A stretch of 64,000 nucleotides of DNA, taken from the NCBI RefSeq assembly GCF_902833645.1, contig NZ_CADFGE010000014.1:221132-285131 (forward strand), in the 5' to 3' direction. This DNA is from Paraburkholderia fungorum (lineage in GTDB: Bacteria > Pseudomonadota > Gammaproteobacteria > Burkholderiales > Burkholderiaceae). The translations under genes were made by a program, and so were the position numbers. Below are positions 43,525-52,393 of the stretch, piece by piece. Under the pieces are notes generated by a model. It saw only the letters and a program-made list of their open reading frames with translations. It searched no databases and was not told the origin of the DNA. Each line of letters begins with the position of its first letter. The stretch's first letter is position 1.

Positions 43525-44805
43525 ATGAAGATTCATATTCAGGGTGGCACGCTGATCGATCCGGCAGCGGGCACCGAACGGCAGCAGGACATTTTTATCG
43601 CGGCGGGCAAGATCGTTGCCATTGGCAACGCGCCCGCTGATTTCAGTGCCGAAAAGACGATCGATGCCAAAGGCCTCTCGATTACGCCGGGTCTGGTCGA
43701 CCTGTCCGCGCGCTTGCGCGAACCGGGCTACGAACACAAGGCGACGCTCGAATCGGAAATGGCCGCCGCGCTCGCGGGCGGTGTGACGAGCCTCGTGTGT
43801 CCGCCGGATACCGATCCGACGCTCGATGAACCGGGCCTCGTGGAGATGCTCAAGTTCCGCGCGCGCAATCTGAACCAGGCGCATGTGTATCCGCTCGGCG
43901 CGTTGACGGTCGGTCTGAAAGGCCAGGTCATCACCGAGATGGTTGAATTGACCGAAGCGGGTTGTATCGGCTTTTCGCAGGCCGATGTGCCGGTGGTCGA
44001 CACGCAGGTGCTGATGCGCGCGTTGCAGTACGCGAAGACCTATGGCTTCACGGTGTGGCTGCGCCCGGTCGATGCGTATCTCGGCAAGGGCGGCGTGGCC
44101 GCGAGCGGCGCGCTGGCGTCGCGGCTTGGATTGTCGGGCGTGCCGGTGTCGGCTGAGACGATCGCGCTGCATACGATCTTCGAACTGGTTCGCGTGACGG
44201 GGGCACGGGTGCATCTGTCGCATGTGTCCTCGGCGGCGGGCATCGAATTGATGCGTGCGGCCAAGGCCGAAGGCCTGCCGGTGTCGTGCGACGTCACCGT
44301 GAACCATGTGCATCTGATCGACCTCGACATCGGCTACTTCGACGCGCAATTCCGGCTCGATCCGCCGTTGCGCCAACAGCGCGATCGCGAAGCGATACGC
44401 GCGGGTCTCCTCGACGGCACGATCGACGCGATCTGCTCCGACCACACGCCGGTCGACGACGACGAAAAACTCCTGCCGTTCGCCGAAGCCACACCTGGCG
44501 CGACGGGGCTCGAATTGTTCCTGTCGCTGACGGTCAAGTGGGCCGACGAGGCGCGCGTGCCGTTGGCGAAGGCGCTGAACCGCATCACCACGGCGCCGGC
44601 CGAGGTGCTGAAGCTGGGTGCGGCGGGCCGCATCGCCGTGGGCTCGGTCGCCGATCTTTGTGTGTTCGACCGCCACGCATATTGGCGTGTCGAACCGCGC
44701 GCACTGAAGAGCCAGGGACACAACACGCCGTTCCTCGGCTATGAATTGCCGGCGCGCGTGCGGGCGACCATCGTGTCCGGTCACGTTGCATTCGAACAGC
44801 ACTAA
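43525..44805 (+). CDS. pyrX: Dihydroorotase-like PyrC' (probable non-catalytic partner of PyrB)
   Basis: 426 residues with the class I dihydroorotase fold (ITPGLVDLSARLREPGYEHK, HLSHVSSAAG, ICSDHTPV). The usual metal-binding D-x-H-x-H is changed: DLSARLREPG at 59-68 has Ser61 and Arg63 where His is expected. So the binuclear zinc site cannot form in the normal way, as in the inactive PyrC' subunits that assemble with PyrB in Pseudomonas. An active PyrC should be encoded elsewhere. It follows pyrB by 15 bases. The structural role is inferred from the family. Confidence 0.85.
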   Translation: MKIHIQGGTLIDPAAGTERQQDIFIAAGKIVAIGNAPADFSAEKTIDAKGLSITPGLVDLSARLREPGYEHKATLESEMAAALAGGVTSLVCPPDTDPTLDEPGLVEMLKFRARNLNQAHVYPLGALTVGLKGQVITEMVELTEAGCIGFSQADVPVVDTQVLMRALQYAKTYGFTVWLRPVDAYLGKGGVAASGALASRLGLSGVPVSAETIALHTIFELVRVTGARVHLSHVSSAAGIELMRAAKAEGLPVSCDVTVNHVHLIDLDIGYFDAQFRLDPPLRQQRDREAIRAGLLDGTIDAICSDHTPVDDDEKLLPFAEATPGATGLELFLSLTVKWADEARVPLAKALNRITTAPAEVLKLGAAGRIAVGSVADLCVFDRHAYWRVEPRALKSQGHNTPFLGYELPARVRATIVSGHVAFEQH

Positions 44806-44842
44806 TATCCGCGGCAATGCCCAGTTACGGAAAGCTCCGACC

Positions 44843-45703
44843 ATGAAGCTCGCGTTACGCAAAGCCCGTCTTATCGCGCATCTGCTGCACGGCATGTGGA
44901 TCGTCGCGACGCGCTTTCACAAAGTTGGCGCTGAAGGGCGGCTGACACTCAATCGCGAATGGTCGCTGAAAATGCTGCGTCTATGCGGCATGCGGCTCGT
45001 CGTGCATAACGACAGCGCACGGCTCGACCGCGGCGCGCTGGTGGTCGCCAATCACATCTCATGGATCGACATCTATGTGATCAACGCGTGGCGGCCCACG
45101 CCGTTCGTCTCGAAGGCCGAGATCCGGCAGTGGCCGGTGGTCGGCTGGCTGGCGCAGCAATTGGGCACGGTGTTCATCCAGCGCGAGAAGCGCAGCGACG
45201 CGAAGCGCATCATGCACGAGCTGTCCGACCGTCTGAGCGCGGGCGAGCTGATGTGCGTGTTTCCTGAAGGGACGACGTCGAACGGGCTGGCGCTGCTGCC
45301 GTTCCACGCGAATATGTTTCAGGCCGCCGTGTCGGCCTCGGCGCCGGTGCAGCCGCTGTGCATCATGTACGAAGATGCGCAAGGCCGGCAGTCCACCGCG
45401 CCTGCCTATATCGACGATCTGACGCTGGCCGACTCGCTGAATATGTTGCTGCGCGGCGGCCCGTTGACCGCGCACGTGTATGTCGGCGCGCCGCTTGCGC
45501 CGGGCGCGGACAGACGGACGCTGGCAGCCGAGGCGGAAAGGGTGATTGCCGCGGCGTTGCGGGAGATGCAGGGCGGTATGACGACTTCCGGAGCCGCGAT
45601 CGCGGCGTCGATTTCCTCGCCTGTGGCTGCTAACGACGCCAATGCTTCCAACGCCCCGGCAGTGTTGATCGAGCCGGCCGATCGGTCGGGCCGCTCGGCT
45701 TGA
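44843..45703 (+). CDS. plsC: 1-acyl-sn-glycerol-3-phosphate acyltransferase
   Basis: Makes phosphatidic acid from lysophosphatidic acid in the inner membrane. 286 residues with the acyltransferase HX4D motif ANHISWIDIYV and the acceptor motif FPEGTTSNG, preceded by a membrane-associated N-terminus. The frame is open to 44741 within pyrX, but MKLALRKARLIAHL is the natural start. Follows pyrX by 37 bases. A terminator hairpin follows the stop. Confidence 0.9.
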   Translation: MKLALRKARLIAHLLHGMWIVATRFHKVGAEGRLTLNREWSLKMLRLCGMRLVVHNDSARLDRGALVVANHISWIDIYVINAWRPTPFVSKAEIRQWPVVGWLAQQLGTVFIQREKRSDAKRIMHELSDRLSAGELMCVFPEGTTSNGLALLPFHANMFQAAVSASAPVQPLCIMYEDAQGRQSTAPAYIDDLTLADSLNMLLRGGPLTAHVYVGAPLAPGADRRTLAAEAERVIAAALREMQGGMTTSGAAIAASISSPVAANDANASNAPAVLIEPADRSGRSA

Positions 45704-45723
45704 CCGGTCCCGCCGGCCGGTCA

Positions 45724-45754
45724 AAGAAGCCGGCTTTTTGGAAGCCGGCTTTCT
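45724..45754. terminator. Bidirectional terminator hairpin between plsC and apaH
   Basis: Two copies of the self-complementary AAGCCGGCTT (45727-45736 and 45742-45751) pair across a five-base loop; a T-run follows. It overlaps the last bases of apaH and serves both convergent genes. Confidence 0.8.
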
Positions 45755-46667
45755 AGTTGCCGCCGGCCGGCGCGCGGCAGGTCTCGCAGTCGACCTGGGT
45801 CAGCGTGCGTTCCGCGGGATTTTGCGCGAGGCGCACGGCGGAGAGCTTTTCGCCCCATACGCAGCCGGAATCCAGCCCGATCAGATTGTCGCGCAAGGTC
45901 AAACCGAGCGCGGCCCAATGGCCGAACACCATCGTCACATCCGCGGTCTTGCGCGACGGCACGTCGAACCACGGCATGCTGCCCGGCGGGGCGGAATTCA
46001 GGCCGCCACTGCTGCTGAAATCCATTACGCCTTCGGCATTGCAGAAGCGGATGCGTGTAAGTGCGCTGCACGTTAGACGCAGCCGCTCGATACCTTTGAG
46101 ACCGGGTGTCCAGCGATTCGGCTCATTGCCGTAGAGTCCCGCGAGCGTTTCCTTCCAGTTCGGCGCGCGCAGCGCCCGCTGCAATTCGTCGGCCAGTTCC
46201 ATGGTCAGCGCGGCGTCCCATTGCGGCAGCACGCCCGCATGGACCATCAGCATGCCGTTATCGAAATGCGCGAGCGGACGGTGGCGGACCCATTCGAGCA
46301 GATCGGCGGCATCCGGTGCGGAAAGAATGTCGTTGATCGTGTCGCCTTTCTTCGATTTGCGGATTCCCGCCGACACCGATAGCAGATGCAAGTCGTGGTT
46401 GCCCAGCACCGGCACTGCGCGCTCTCCCAGCGCGATGATGTCGCGCAGCGTGGCGAGCGACTCGGAGCCCCGGTTGATCAGGTCGCCGGCGAACCACAGC
46501 GGCGTGTCCGCGGGCGGCGCGGCTTTGGCCAGCAACTGCTGGAACGGCGTGCGGCAGCCTTGCAGGTCGCCGAAAGCGAGCGGCAGCGGGTACGGTTGCG
46601 GGACGGCGCTGGCAGCAGAAGCGGCGGTGGCAGAGGTGGATGCGGTGGAAGCGGGGGAGGATGTCAT
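45753..46667 (-). CDS. apaH: Symmetrical bis(5'-nucleosyl)-tetraphosphatase (ApaH)
   Basis: Hydrolyses Ap4A to two ADP. 304 residues; metallophosphatase motifs FGDLQGCRTPF (D-x-x-G), WFAGDLINRG, LGNHDLHLLSV and MVHAGVLPQWD, then FGHWAALG. The first ~20 residues from ATG 46667 are Ser/Ala/Thr-rich and probably disordered; a start at 46733 is possible. It is divergent from rmd. Confidence 0.92.
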   Translation of the reverse strand: MTSSPASTASTSATAASAASAVPQPYPLPLAFGDLQGCRTPFQQLLAKAAPPADTPLWFAGDLINRGSESLATLRDIIALGERAVPVLGNHDLHLLSVSAGIRKSKKGDTINDILSAPDAADLLEWVRHRPLAHFDNGMLMVHAGVLPQWDAALTMELADELQRALRAPNWKETLAGLYGNEPNRWTPGLKGIERLRLTCSALTRIRFCNAEGVMDFSSSGGLNSAPPGSMPWFDVPSRKTADVTMVFGHWAALGLTLRDNLIGLDSGCVWGEKLSAVRLAQNPAERTLTQVDCETCRAPAGGN

Positions 46668-46891
46668 CGGAAGTCGGTGCAATTCGATACACGCGGTTAC
46701 GAACAAGGCGTGCCGCGTTGGGCGGTGCAGCAAGTTAGCGTGACATAATAGCCCGTTTGAAGCACGGGTATCGCGGATGCGCCGCGCCGAGCCGCCAGCA
46801 ATGGGCGGTGCCGGGCTTGAGTTCAGACGTGCCGCTGCCGGCGCGCGCGATATTGCACCACAACAGGATGACCCTCGTGAACGGAGAAAGC

Positions 46892-47803
46892 ATGCCGTCT
46901 ACTCATGCACAGCAACCTATCCGCACGCTCGTCACCGGGGCGAGTGGCTTCACGGGCCGCTATCTGGTCGACAACCTGCTTGGCCGCGGTCATACCGTGA
47001 TCGAAACCGTGGCTGGGCGTCACGAACCGGAAACGCCGACACGCGTCAGGCTCGACATTACGTCGCCCGATATGTGCCGGCGTGTGATCGAAACCGTGCG
47101 GCCGGACTACATTGTGCATCTGGCGGCGATCAGCTTCGTAGGCCATAACGATCCGCTCGATTTTTATCGCGTCAATGTGCTCGGTACGCTGAATCTGCTG
47201 GAGGCCTGCGCAGCCGTTGGCCATACGCCCCGCAAGCTGTTGATCGCGAGCAGCGCGAACGTGTACGGCAATGTCACGAGCGATGCTATCGACGAAACGT
47301 TCCCGGTCACGCCGGTGAACCACTATGCCGCCAGCAAGGCGGCGATGGAAACGATGGTGCGGACCTGGTTCGACCGGCTGCCGATTCTGATCGTGCGGCC
47401 GTTCAACTATACCGGCCGCGGGCAGGCATCCAACTTCCTCGTGCCGAAGATCGTCGAGCATTTTGCGCGGCGTGAACCGGCTATCGAACTCGGCAATATC
47501 GACGTGGCGCGCGATTTCTCGGACGTGCGTTACGTGGCGAGCGCCTATGAGGCTTTGCTCGACTCGGCGGCCGCGGCCGAAACGGTCAACGTTTGCACCG
47601 GCACGCCGTACACGCTGCGCGAGATTCTGTCGGCGGCGAGCGATCTGACCGGGCATGAGATCGAGATTCAGGTCAATCCGGCTTTCGTGCGTCAAACCGA
47701 CGTGAAGATGCTGGCGGGGTCGCCGGCCAAGCTGCGTTCGCTGGTGCCGAAGGTCGAGGCCATTCCGTTTATGGATACGCTGCGTTGGATGTTGGCGGCT
47801 TAA
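46892..47803 (+). CDS. rmd: GDP-6-deoxy-D-mannose reductase
   Basis: Reduces the Gmd product GDP-4-keto-6-deoxymannose to GDP-D-rhamnose. 303 residues: NAD-binding TLVTGASGFTGRYLVDNLL, catalytic NHYAASKAAME (YxxxK), RPFNYTGRGQ, and the family's C-terminal pattern NVCTGTPYTLREILSA, VNPAFVRQTDVKMLAGSP, DTLRWML. GGAG stands 6 bases before ATG 46892. No gmd lies in this locus; the only one is at 7453-8571. It opens the O-antigen locus, 298 bases before rmlB. Confidence 0.9.
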   Translation: MPSTHAQQPIRTLVTGASGFTGRYLVDNLLGRGHTVIETVAGRHEPETPTRVRLDITSPDMCRRVIETVRPDYIVHLAAISFVGHNDPLDFYRVNVLGTLNLLEACAAVGHTPRKLLIASSANVYGNVTSDAIDETFPVTPVNHYAASKAAMETMVRTWFDRLPILIVRPFNYTGRGQASNFLVPKIVEHFARREPAIELGNIDVARDFSDVRYVASAYEALLDSAAAAETVNVCTGTPYTLREILSAASDLTGHEIEIQVNPAFVRQTDVKMLAGSPAKLRSLVPKVEAIPFMDTLRWMLAA

Positions 47804-48101
47804 GTCGCGCAATCCACGGTATTTGCGCTCATTTGTCGTTATCTTGCTTTTGGTCGGCGCGTTCGGCTGGTTCCTTGCTGCGCAGTCGAAACCAAACTTG
47901 TCAAGCTGTTTCAAGTTGTTAGGGTTCTAGTTTTTGCCTCGGGCGGCTTTATAATCGGGGCTTCATAAGATTGGCGTTTGAGCGCCTGCCTGCTGTGCGA
48001 GGGGCTGCGCCGGGCGTTGACAAGAATCCGACACCACAACGCGGGGTGTGTGGATCGGCAAAGCGAATCCGATCCGCCACCAACATCTAGAAGGGAATTA
48101 C

Positions 48102-49163
48102 ATGATCCTGGTAACGGGCGGTGCCGGCTTTATCGGCGCCAATTTCGTGCTCGACTGGCTTGATACGTCGGACGAAGCGGTGCTGAATGTAGACAAACTC
48201 ACTTACGCCGGCAATCTGGGTACGCTCAAGTCGCAACAGGGAAATCCCCGGCACGTGTTCGTGCGCGCCGATATCTGCGATCGCGCCGCAATGGACGCGC
48301 TTTTTGCCGAGCACAAACCGCGTGCCGTGCTGCACTTCGCCGCGGAAAGCCATGTGGACCGTTCAATCCACGGTCCGGCGGATTTTGTGCAGACCAACGT
48401 GGTCGGCACCTTTACCTTGCTTGAAGCCGCTCGCCAGTACTGGAACACGCTCGGCGAGGCCGACAAGGCCGCGTTCCGTTTTCTGCATGTTTCGACCGAC
48501 GAGGTATTCGGCTCGCTCTCCGCTACCGATCCGCAGTTTTCCGAAACCACGCCGTACGCGCCGAACAGTCCCTATTCGGCCACCAAGGCGGGTTCCGACC
48601 ATCTGGTGCGCGCCTACCATCATACGTATGGCCTGCCGGTGCTCACCACGAACTGCTCGAACAACTACGGTCCGTACCAGTTCCCCGAAAAGCTGATTCC
48701 GCTGATGATCGCCAACGCGCTGAGCGGGAAGGCGCTGCCGGTTTACGGCGACGGTCAGAACGTGCGCGACTGGCTGTATGTCGGCGACCATTGCAGCGCG
48801 ATCCGCGAAGTGCTCGCGCGCGGGACGCCGGGCGAGACGTACAACGTCGGCGGCTGGAACGAAAAGAAGAACCTCGACGTCGTGCATACGCTGTGCGACC
48901 TGCTCGACCAGTTGCGTCCGAAGGCGGGCTCCTCGTACCGCGACCAGATCACCTACGTGAAGGATCGTCCGGGCCACGACCGCCGTTATGCGATCGACGC
49001 TCGCAAGCTCGAGCGCGAACTCGGCTGGAAGCCGGCCGAGACGTTCGAAACGGGCCTTGCCAAGACGGTTCAGTGGTATCTGGACAATCAGGCGTGGTCT
49101 GACGAAGTCGCTTCGGGTGAGTATCGGAAGTGGGTTGAGACCAACTACGCGCAGCGCGCGTAA
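48102..49163 (+). CDS. rfbB: dTDP-glucose 4,6-dehydratase (RmlB)
   Basis: Second step to dTDP-L-rhamnose. 353 residues; ILVTGGAGFIGANFVLDWL at the N-terminus, STDEVFGSL, the catalytic YSATKAGSDHLVRAYHHTYG and NCSNNYGPYQFPEKLIPL. ATG 48102 has AAGGG upstream; the first 18 codons of the longer frame from 48048 lack support. TATAAT at 47950-47955 might be a -10 box, though no good -35 stands 17 bases away. Confidence 0.96.
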   Translation: MILVTGGAGFIGANFVLDWLDTSDEAVLNVDKLTYAGNLGTLKSQQGNPRHVFVRADICDRAAMDALFAEHKPRAVLHFAAESHVDRSIHGPADFVQTNVVGTFTLLEAARQYWNTLGEADKAAFRFLHVSTDEVFGSLSATDPQFSETTPYAPNSPYSATKAGSDHLVRAYHHTYGLPVLTTNCSNNYGPYQFPEKLIPLMIANALSGKALPVYGDGQNVRDWLYVGDHCSAIREVLARGTPGETYNVGGWNEKKNLDVVHTLCDLLDQLRPKAGSSYRDQITYVKDRPGHDRRYAIDARKLERELGWKPAETFETGLAKTVQWYLDNQAWSDEVASGEYRKWVETNYAQRA

Positions 49164-49173
49164 GGGCACGGCA

Positions 49174-50067
49174 ATGGCGCGCAAAGGCATTATTCTCGCG
49201 GGCGGATCGGGCACGCGCCTGTATCCGATTACGCATGTCGTCTCCAAGCAGTTGCTGCCGGTCTACGACAAACCGATGATCTACTATCCGCTGTCCACGC
49301 TGATGGTGGCGGGGATTCGCGACGTGCTTATTATTTCCACGCCGCAGGACACGCCGCGTTTCGAGGCGATGCTCGGCGACGGCAGCCAGTGGGGTATGAA
49401 CATTCAGTACGCGGTTCAGCCTTCGCCGGACGGTCTCGCGCAAGCGTTCATCATCGGCCGTGATTTTGTCGGCAACGATCCGTCGGCGCTGATTCTCGGC
49501 GACAACATCTTCTATGGGCACGATCTCGCGAAGCAACTTGAGCGTGCAAATGAGAAGGACGAGGGCGCGACCGTCTTTGCTTATCACGTGCACGATCCGG
49601 AGCGGTATGGCGTCGTCGAATTCGACAAGCAGTTCCGGGCATTGTCGATCGAAGAGAAGCCGGTCAAGCCGCGCTCGCACTACGCCGTTACCGGCTTGTA
49701 CTTCTACGACAAGCAGGTCTGCGATATCGCGGCGGACATCAAGCCGTCGCCGCGCGGCGAGCTTGAAATCACCGACGTCAATTCGCGTTATCTGGCTAAC
49801 GCCGCGCTCAATGTGGAGATCATGGGGCGCGGCTATGCGTGGCTCGATACGGGCACGCACGATTCGCTGATCGAAGCGGCCACGTTCATCGCCACGCTGC
49901 AAAAGCGCCAGGGGCTGGTGGTTGCGTGTCCGGAGGAAATTGCTTACCGGCAGGCATGGATCGACGGTGAGCAACTGCTTGCGCTCGCTAAGCCGCTGGC
50001 GAAGAACGCATACGGCAAGTATCTGCAAAACCTTCTTACGGACCAAGTTGCATGGCCATCCAAGTAA
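49174..50067 (+). CDS. rfbA: Glucose-1-phosphate thymidylyltransferase (RmlA)
   Basis: First step to dTDP-L-rhamnose: glucose-1-phosphate and dTTP give dTDP-glucose. 297 residues; GIILAGGSGTRLYPIT, VSKQLLPVYDKPMIYYPLS, ILGDNIFYG, IEEKPVKPRSHYAVTGLYFYD, all typical. Ends 16 bases into rfbC, so translation is coupled. The long upstream frame from 48988 is a shadow within rfbB. Confidence 0.97.
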   Translation: MARKGIILAGGSGTRLYPITHVVSKQLLPVYDKPMIYYPLSTLMVAGIRDVLIISTPQDTPRFEAMLGDGSQWGMNIQYAVQPSPDGLAQAFIIGRDFVGNDPSALILGDNIFYGHDLAKQLERANEKDEGATVFAYHVHDPERYGVVEFDKQFRALSIEEKPVKPRSHYAVTGLYFYDKQVCDIAADIKPSPRGELEITDVNSRYLANAALNVEIMGRGYAWLDTGTHDSLIEAATFIATLQKRQGLVVACPEEIAYRQAWIDGEQLLALAKPLAKNAYGKYLQNLLTDQVAWPSK

Positions 50068-50603
50068 CCGCTACGGCGCTGCCGGAAGTCAAGATTATCG
50101 AGCCGAAAGTGTTCGGCGACGCGCGGGGTTTTTTTTACGAAAGCTTTAATGCTCTCGAGTTTGCCGAGCACGTGGACGCCAGTGTCACGTTCGTGCAGGA
50201 TAACCACTCTCGTTCGGCGAAGGGCGTGCTGCGCGGGCTGCATTATCAGATTCAGCACCCGCAGGGGAAGCTCGTGCGCGTCGTTGAAGGCCATGTTTTC
50301 GATGTGGCCGTTGATATTCGCAAATGTTCACCAAACTTTGGTAAGTGGGTCGGTGTGAATCTTTCTGAAGAGAATCACCGGCAGTTGTGGGTGCCACCCG
50401 GTTTCGCGCACGGGTTCGTCGTATTGTCTGACACTGCGCAATTTCTTTATAAGACCACTGACTACTGGTTTCCAGAGTTCGAGCGTTCTCTGTTGTGGAG
50501 TGACGCCCAGATTGGGATTGAATGGCCGATGGACGGCCAGCCGCAACTGGCGGCGAAGGATGCGGCAGCCAAGGGCTTGGCAGACATCGAGGTCTTCGCG
50601 TGA
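50052..50603 (+). CDS. rfbC: dTDP-4-dehydrorhamnose 3,5-epimerase (RmlC)
   Basis: Third step to dTDP-L-rhamnose. 183 residues, full length: EPKVFGDARGFFYESFN, VLRGLHYQIQHPQGKLVRV (active-site His), WVPPGFAHGFVVLSD and YKTTDYW. It overlaps rfbA by 16 bases and rfbD in a GTGA. Confidence 0.97.
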   Translation: MAIQVTATALPEVKIIEPKVFGDARGFFYESFNALEFAEHVDASVTFVQDNHSRSAKGVLRGLHYQIQHPQGKLVRVVEGHVFDVAVDIRKCSPNFGKWVGVNLSEENHRQLWVPPGFAHGFVVLSDTAQFLYKTTDYWFPEFERSLLWSDAQIGIEWPMDGQPQLAAKDAAAKGLADIEVFA

Positions 50604-51505
50604 AGATACTTATTTCAGGTTGCGACGGGCAGGTTGGCTGGGAGTTGCAACGCAGCATGGCCGTTCTAGGTGAGGTAATAGGCCTGAACCGTCTGCAATT
50701 GGATCTGGCACAACCCGGCAGCGCTGCCGCAGTGGTCGAGCGTATGTCGCCGGATGTAGTGATCAATGCTGCAGCGTACACGGCGGTGGACAACGCCGAA
50801 AGCGAGGAAGCCTTCGCGACACGCATCAATGGCGAGGCCGTTGGCGAACTCGCGTGCGCCGCACGTGACGCCAAAGCATTGTTCGTCCATTACTCCACCG
50901 ACTACGTCTTCGATGGCACTAAAAGTTCACCGTATCTTGAAGACGACACTACCTCTCCGCTCAGCGCCTACGGGAGAAGCAAGCTTGCGGGTGAGCGTGC
51001 GATCAGACAGGCCGGTGGAGATTGGCTTGTTTTTCGAACCACTTGGGTCTATGGCGTGCGCGGAAAGAATTTTCTGCGCACGATGCTGCGGCTCGCGGCT
51101 TCGCGTGAAGAGCTCAGTGTTGTCGGTGACCAACTGGGCGCACCGACGTCTGCGCGAATGATTGCGGATGCCACCGCGCACATTGTTGCCCAGTGCATGC
51201 AGGAGCGCCGGGCAGAAGCGGAGTTTGAAAGCGGCTTATTTAATCTGACGGCAGCGGGCGTGACTACGTGGCACGGTTTTGCCGAAGCGATCATCGATGC
51301 CGCGAGGGCGCGCACGCCAAGCGCTGTTGTCACGCGACTCGTCAAATCAATTTCTACTGCAGAGTATCCGACTCCCGCGCGTCGACCTCTCAATTCATTG
51401 CTCGACAACGGCAAGCTAACCAGCCGGTTTGATATTTTCCGTCCCGATTGGCGCGACGCGATGCACCTCGTTCTGGATGACCTGTTCGCGGCCGCCACAC
51501 CATAA
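50600..51505 (+). CDS. rfbD: dTDP-4-dehydrorhamnose reductase (RmlD)
   Basis: Last step to dTDP-L-rhamnose. 301 residues starting at GTG 50600, which overlaps the rfbC stop. ILISGCDGQVGWELQRSM binds the nicotinamide nucleotide; VINAAAYTAVDNAE, STDYVFDG and the catalytic SAYGRSKLAGE (YxxxK) follow. The rmlBACD order is standard. From here on the locus looks less GC-rich than the housekeeping genes. Confidence 0.95.
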   Translation: MKILISGCDGQVGWELQRSMAVLGEVIGLNRLQLDLAQPGSAAAVVERMSPDVVINAAAYTAVDNAESEEAFATRINGEAVGELACAARDAKALFVHYSTDYVFDGTKSSPYLEDDTTSPLSAYGRSKLAGERAIRQAGGDWLVFRTTWVYGVRGKNFLRTMLRLAASREELSVVGDQLGAPTSARMIADATAHIVAQCMQERRAEAEFESGLFNLTAAGVTTWHGFAEAIIDAARARTPSAVVTRLVKSISTAEYPTPARRPLNSLLDNGKLTSRFDIFRPDWRDAMHLVLDDLFAAATP

Positions 51506-51562
51506 ATCGTACTTGCGGCACGAGTGGCTTTCATGCCGCTTGCCGTACTCGAATTCAAGGTA

Positions 51563-52393
51563 ATGAAACGTTTCTCTAGTTCTCCCAAAGCAATAGTCGA
51601 CTCGTTCGCCCGCAATCGGCGACTCTTATACGATCTTGCCAAGCGTGATGCTATTGGCCGGTACAAAGGGTCTGTTTTCGGCATTCTGTGGTCCCTGTTG
51701 ACCCCGTTGCTGATGCTAACGGTCTACACATTTGTGTTCAGCGAGGTGTTCAAGGCGCGCTGGGGTGGTGCCGGTGCAAGCGCCGGAGACTCAAAAACGG
51801 CGTTTGCCATCGTGCTTTTCGCCGGCATGATCGTATTCAACATTTTCGGTGAATGCGTATCGAGAGCGCCCGGTGTCGTCCTTGGCCATTCGAACTACGT
51901 CACAAAGATCATTTTCCCGCTCGAACTGTTGCCGGTAGTCAATCTCCTATCTGCGCTGTTCCATGCATGCATCAGCTTTGCGGTGCTGTTGGTGTTCGAG
52001 TTGGTTGAGCGCGGTTCGATTCCGCTCACGGTGTTTTGGCTTCCGTTCGTCTTGCTGCCTCTTTCGTTGCTGACCTTGGGCGTGACCTGGTGGCTGTCGG
52101 CAACAGGGGTCTTTGTTCGCGACATCGGCCAGACCATCGGCATTTTTATTACGGCGTTGATGTTCCTTTCTCCTGTTTTTTTCTCGCTCGACTCGTTGCC
52201 GCCGCGTTTTCGGCTGATAGCCCACCTTAATCCGCTGGCCTTTCCTATCGAACAGGCGCGCAACGTACTTGTTTTCGGCACGCCCATCGAGTGGACCAAG
52301 TGGTTGATCTACGTCGCGGCGACATCAGTTATCGCATGGCTGGGATTTGCGTGGTTTCAGCGCGTTCGCAAGGGGTTTGCTGATGTCATCTGA
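51563..52393 (+). CDS. wzm: O-antigen ABC transporter permease (Wzm)
   Basis: Inner-membrane half of the transporter that exports the finished O-antigen on undecaprenyl diphosphate. 276 residues from ATG 51563, six membrane segments, with the family's start RDAIGRYKGSVFGILWSLLTPL and the C-terminal LNPLAFPIEQARNVL. The frame is open back to GTG 51524 with no better binding site. Its last 11 bases overlap wzt. Confidence 0.93.
   Translation: MKRFSSSPKAIVDSFARNRRLLYDLAKRDAIGRYKGSVFGILWSLLTPLLMLTVYTFVFSEVFKARWGGAGASAGDSKTAFAIVLFAGMIVFNIFGECVSRAPGVVLGHSNYVTKIIFPLELLPVVNLLSALFHACISFAVLLVFELVERGSIPLTVFWLPFVLLPLSLLTLGVTWWLSATGVFVRDIGQTIGIFITALMFLSPVFFSLDSLPPRFRLIAHLNPLAFPIEQARNVLVFGTPIEWTKWLIYVAATSVIAWLGFAWFQRVRKGFADVI

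Noticed and set aside
43525..44805. Calling this gene an active dihydroorotase
   Set aside because: The two histidines of the metal-binding motif are replaced by Ser and Arg.
42784..44895. A 703-codon open frame on the minus strand
   Set aside because: It lies wholly opposite pyrB and pyrX, which have strong family motifs; the frame is His/Arg-rich, as is usual for antisense frames in GC-rich DNA.
47934..47955. A sigma-70 promoter before rfbB
   Set aside because: TATAAT is present at 47950-47955, but no -35-like hexamer lies 16-18 bases upstream; left as a note on rfbB only.
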